Positions 5,738 to 8,794 of a stretch of DNA of 8,794 nucleotides are shown piece by piece. Below the pieces are notes generated by a model, which saw only the letters and a program-made list of their open reading frames with translations, was not told the origin of the DNA and did no database searches. The DNA is taken from positions 1 to 8,794 of the forward strand of contig DNPP01000121.1 of assembly GCA_003501365.1 (NCBI GenBank), in the 5' to 3' direction. The translations under genes and the position numbers were made by a program. Source of the stretch: Bacillota bacterium (GTDB lineage: Bacteria > Bacillota > UBA4882 > UBA8346). Within the stretch, counting starts at the first letter, position 1; each line of letters opens with the position of its first letter.

Positions 5738-5789
5738 GATATATACCAAACTATTTCCGATCGAAACTAGGGTTTTGGGGGTTTATATC
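5738..5789. promoter_or_regulatory. Inverted repeat in the divergent intergenic region
   Basis: Between the TauE-like gene (leftward) and the kinase gene (rightward), GATATATACC (5738-5747) and GGTTTATATC (5780-5789) are inverted repeats matching at 9 of 10 positions. Inside them CCAAACTA (5746-5753) and TAGGGTTTTGG (5769-5779) also partly mirror each other, and AAACTA occurs twice in direct orientation (5748-5753 and 5764-5769). A -10-like TATAGT lies at 5801-5806 without a good -35, which would suit a promoter needing an activator. On the minus strand TATGAT (5652-5647) could be the -10 of the TauE-like gene. The rest of 5620-5843 shows no further gene. No binding protein can be assigned. 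Confidence 0.4.
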
Positions 5790-5843
5790 GAAATATATCC
5801 TATAGTGTTAATTTTAGGTAAATTTTAGAAGGATAAAAAATCA

Positions 5844-7688
5844 GTGATCAATTTGCCGACTCTCAAGGATTTTGACACTTTCAAACAAAGAATTGTCCAA
5901 TGGTATGCCGATGGAGCTCCAAAATCGGTTAAGACCACTCTGATCTTGTATTTCACGATTGTTATCGTCTTACCCCTTTTTTTGCTGGGGACGATTACCT
6001 ATACCATTTCATCGCAAACCATTACCAATCGGGTTCAGTCTTATGTCGAGCAAATTATTATCAAAGTTAAAGAGAATATTGAGTATTATTTTAGGGATTT
6101 ACAAAGTTTATCTTATGTAATCTCGGTTAATCCGGATGTAATAACTGTATTAAAAGATCGAAATAATTTGGGCGGCTGGAAGGAGATTGGTTATCAAAAT
6201 AAAATTAAAAGCTTTCTGGCCGGCCTTACCAGTACGCGGGCTGAAGTCAAAGGCATCTATGTACTGTCAGACGATTTAAACCGGATTTACTCCAGTGATC
6301 CGCCGGTATTAATCGGGTATTTACAAAAACAACCTTGGTTTCGGAAGATTATCCATTCTGAGGCAGGGATGGTTGTAACCGGGGTCCATTCCGATAATTA
6401 CTCCGGATCTCCGATGGGCATGCCGGGAGATGTTGTTACTTATGCACAGCGGATCGTCGATCTCGATACCCAAAAAAATTTGGGCTGGATATTGATTGAT
6501 CTGGATTACGGTTTTGTCCCCAAAATGTTGGAAAATGTCCAACTCTGGGATCAAGGCCAGATCACCATTTTGGACGAGAGCGGGCGGGCGGTCTTCGGTA
6601 ACCCCGCCATGGTCAATCATTTTCAGTTACCCAACTTCCGTTACCTACGTTTGCGGGACTGGGGCAGCTATCTGCAACGGGTTAACGGCAGAGAAGAATT
6701 ACTGGTATTCCAGACTGTTTCTTTGTGTAACTGGAAAGTCATTTTTTCAATCCCCGCTGCCGTTTTACAGCGGGAAAATATCTTTATCCGGAACTTTACC
6801 CTTTTATTGGCTTTTATTTTATTAGGCGTCGCCATTTATCTGGCGGTCCTGTTTACCCGGAAAATTGCGGAACCGATTCACTTATTGCATGCCTCCATGC
6901 ATGAAGTTGAAAAGGGGAATCTAAATATTCATATCAAAGTCCGTAGCATGAGCGAATTCAATGAACTGGCAGTGAGTTTTAATCATATGGTTGAAAAGAT
7001 CCAAACCCTGATGACCGATATCAATGATGCGGAAAAAAAGAAACAACAGGCCGAATTGAATGTCCTGCAAGCTCAAATCAACCCGCATTTCTTATATAAT
7101 ACCCTTGATTCCCTGCGCTGGTTAGCCAAGATCCGTAATGTGGAAGAAATCAGCGACATCATCTCGGCATTGGAAAACCTTTTGCGCGCGAGTATCAGTA
7201 AAACCGATCAATTGATTCCCATTGGCCAAGAGCTGGAGAATGTCCGTAATTATATCGCTATTCAATTGTTCCGTTATGGAAACGGTTTTGCGGTAATTTA
7301 CGATGTTAATCCCCAAGTAAGCGAGTATTTTACTCCCAAGCTCATTTTACAACCCATGGTAGAAAACGCCATTTACCACGGCATTGAAGGGTTAGCCCAG
7401 GGAGAGATCAAGATCCATATTGATACTGTCGATGAAAATGTTGTAATTGAGGTTTCCGATAACGGCAAAGGGATTGACAGCGAATTAGCCGCCCGGATCA
7501 TGGCGGGAAAAGTCGAAAGCAACCAGCGTTTTAGCGGTTTAGGCATTAAAAACGTTGACGAACGGATCAAGCTCAATTTTGGCCGGGATTATGGTATTTC
7601 AATTTCCGCGAATGATCCGAAGGGTACTAGAGTCACGATTATCATTCCGCGGTTGCGAAAGTTTGATAAAAGGAAGTCTCCGAAATGA
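5844..7688 (+). CDS. Sensor histidine kinase, YesM type (Cache-HAMP-His_kinase-HATPase)
   Basis: This 614-residue membrane kinase autophosphorylates on histidine and passes phosphate to the partner encoded next. A first membrane helix lies at about 32-56. An extracellular sensing region of Cache type spans roughly 57-315 and a second helix 317-337. HAMP follows at about 338-392, then a short helical linker. The H-box is LQAQINPHFLYNTLDSLRWL with phospho-acceptor H415, characteristic of the LytS/YesM group. The ATP-binding N-box is QPMVENAIYHG (503-513, N508), the G1 box SDNGKGI (538-544, D539) and the G2 box GLGIKN (565-570). All key residues are present, so it should be active. The start is GTG 5844, with AGAAGGA ending ten bases upstream; there is no closer ATG choice. 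Relatives usually sense sugars or oligosaccharides, often with a binding protein, and control an ABC transporter locus. The ligand here is unknown. Confidence 0.96.
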   Translation: MINLPTLKDFDTFKQRIVQWYADGAPKSVKTTLILYFTIVIVLPLFLLGTITYTISSQTITNRVQSYVEQIIIKVKENIEYYFRDLQSLSYVISVNPDVITVLKDRNNLGGWKEIGYQNKIKSFLAGLTSTRAEVKGIYVLSDDLNRIYSSDPPVLIGYLQKQPWFRKIIHSEAGMVVTGVHSDNYSGSPMGMPGDVVTYAQRIVDLDTQKNLGWILIDLDYGFVPKMLENVQLWDQGQITILDESGRAVFGNPAMVNHFQLPNFRYLRLRDWGSYLQRVNGREELLVFQTVSLCNWKVIFSIPAAVLQRENIFIRNFTLLLAFILLGVAIYLAVLFTRKIAEPIHLLHASMHEVEKGNLNIHIKVRSMSEFNELAVSFNHMVEKIQTLMTDINDAEKKKQQAELNVLQAQINPHFLYNTLDSLRWLAKIRNVEEISDIISALENLLRASISKTDQLIPIGQELENVRNYIAIQLFRYGNGFAVIYDVNPQVSEYFTPKLILQPMVENAIYHGIEGLAQGEIKIHIDTVDENVVIEVSDNGKGIDSELAARIMAGKVESNQRFSGLGIKNVDERIKLNFGRDYGISISANDPKGTRVTIIIPRLRKFDKRKSPK

Positions 7689-8794
7689 CCAAAGTAATGA
7701 TTGTTGATGATGAAATATTAGTCCGGATTGGATTACGTTCCACCATCCACTGGGAGGATTTTGGGTTTACTGTAACCGCGGATGCCGCCAATGGTATCCA
7801 GGCTATTGAAAAGTTCGCCGGTGCCGACCCCGACATTTTAATTACCGATATCCGGATGCCTGGAATGGACGGCATTGAGTTGATTAAGACGCTGAAAAAA
7901 AAGAAACCGCAACTCAAAATCATTATATTAACCAACTATGACAACTTTGAATATGCCCAACAGGCCCTGGCAGTAGGAGCCGATGATTACCTTCTCAAAA
8001 CAACCTTGGATAACCAGACGATATTTCCAGTTCTACAAAAGTTGCAAACTCTGATCCATCGCGAGACGGAGTATAGTTTGGAATATCAAGAGCTTCAACA
8101 AAAAGCCCTAATCGGTTTAGTCTATCTTAAAAAACATTTTGCCGAGAGCCTGTTACAGGGTCAGATCAGTTCGGATGAATGGCTTCAATATTTAAACCAA
8201 TTAAATCTGAAATGGGAAAACAACTTGTTTCAATTGGTTTTGGTAAAGAATAAAACCATCCCGGAGAATTTATCCCCAATCAATCAACAACTTCTGCAAT
8301 TTGTGGAGCAAATTGTAGAAAAGATCCATAACGCCTTAGTTTGGGAACTGACCGATACCCTTGGATGGGTTATAATTTATAATTTCCCTCCCCAAGAAGA
8401 GTCCAACTACTGTAAACAAGTCATCCCTTTTAATATCCGCCAGGTTAAGTCCTGTTTAAAGCAATACTTACAAATTACAACTGTAGCGATAGTAGGGAAA
8501 CCGGTTTCTGATTTTAAGCAGTTGCCGGGAGAATGGCAGAGTATGGGCAAGCTAATGGAGTATTGCATCTTCTGGCCGGAGCGGGAATTAATATCATATG
8601 AAGATATTCCGGCTGGAAATCCGCCTGTCTTTTCGTTGGGATTTAATGAAAGAAACCTGTATCAATTGGTGAAACATGGCGATATCAATAAAGTGCGGGA
8701 CCATTTAGCCGAATTATTTTTCAAAGTGAACCAGTCTCTTTCTCCAACCATGTTACGTCAGGTTTGGCATGAATTATTGGTAACGCTCTTCCGC
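7685..8794 (+). CDS. Response regulator, YesN type, C-terminal part outside the window
   Basis: ATG 7685 overlaps the kinase stop in ATGA (7685-7688), and AAGGAAG lies just upstream. The frame stays open to the last base, giving 370 residues with no stop. The receiver domain spans about 1-120. It has the acidic pair D8-D9 (VDDE), phospho-acceptor D55 in TDIRMPGMDG, T83 in the ILTNYDNFEYAQQAL segment, and K105 in DYLLKT. The Y-D/N-x-FEYA-Q-AL pattern is typical of YesN regulators paired with YesM kinases. Residues 120-370 form the long, poorly conserved middle region of the family. The AraC-type double helix-turn-helix expected at about the last 100 residues is not reached in this window. It most likely activates genes further right in response to the kinase. 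Confidence 0.95.
   Translation, partial: MTKVMIVDDEILVRIGLRSTIHWEDFGFTVTADAANGIQAIEKFAGADPDILITDIRMPGMDGIELIKTLKKKKPQLKIIILTNYDNFEYAQQALAVGADDYLLKTTLDNQTIFPVLQKLQTLIHRETEYSLEYQELQQKALIGLVYLKKHFAESLLQGQISSDEWLQYLNQLNLKWENNLFQLVLVKNKTIPENLSPINQQLLQFVEQIVEKIHNALVWELTDTLGWVIIYNFPPQEESNYCKQVIPFNIRQVKSCLKQYLQITTVAIVGKPVSDFKQLPGEWQSMGKLMEYCIFWPERELISYEDIPAGNPPVFSLGFNERNLYQLVKHGDINKVRDHLAELFFKVNQSLSPTMLRQVWHELLVTLFR

Noticed and set aside
7642..7935. Minus-strand frame of 97 codons opposite the response regulator start
   Set aside because: The opposite strand encodes a complete receiver domain with all key residues, so this is a shadow.

Overview
This window looks like chromosomal DNA from an endospore-forming, Gram-positive type bacterium (Bacillota or a deep-branching relative). 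Supporting signs are strong purine-rich ribosome binding sites, a LysM-GH18 protein of the YaaH/SleL cortex-lytic type, a DacF-like D-Ala-D-Ala carboxypeptidase, a Bacillus-like alanine dehydrogenase and a YesM/YesN-type two-component pair. Base composition is moderate and fairly even. I cannot name the species.

Layout, left to right. (1) 1-985, plus strand: the C-terminal part of an S11 D,D-carboxypeptidase, then a GNAT acetyltransferase 43 bp downstream with a clear ribosome binding site. (2) 986-1564: about 580 bp with no conventional gene, but not empty. It holds a roughly 200-bp two-level palindromic element (1042-1242). It also holds a complete-looking small minus-strand transcription unit: a promoter at 1397-1425, a hairpin with an 11-codon reading frame, and an intrinsic terminator at 1299-1327. 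A nested dyad lies just before the next gene. (3) 1565-3028, plus: a three-LysM plus GH18 protein. (4) 3103-4699, minus: an Lrp/AsnC-type regulator and alanine dehydrogenase, overlapping by 35 bp and so probably co-transcribed and translationally coupled. An 11-bp dyad in the AT-rich leader of the regulator may be its own operator. (5) 4864-5619, minus: a TauE/SafE-family membrane protein ending at a strong intrinsic terminator (4779-4813), which separates it from the regulator gene. (6) A 224-bp divergent intergenic region with an inverted repeat. (7) 5844-8794, plus: a sensor histidine kinase of the YesM type and, overlapping by 4 bp (ATGA), a YesN-type response regulator that runs off the window end before its expected AraC-type DNA-binding domain.

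How the genes may fit together. The carboxypeptidase, LysM-GH18 protein and alanine dehydrogenase each have known relatives involved in sporulation or germination, but nothing here proves a common regulon. Alanine dehydrogenase with its Lrp-type regulator is a coherent alanine catabolism unit. Its neighbour, the TauE-like transporter, leaves open a link to organosulfonate use, but no other gene of such a pathway is visible. The kinase-regulator pair probably controls a carbohydrate uptake or utilisation locus beyond the right edge, as is typical of the family.

Most genes are ordinary. The least explained stretch is 1040-1511, where the small minus-strand unit and the palindromic element sit side by side.
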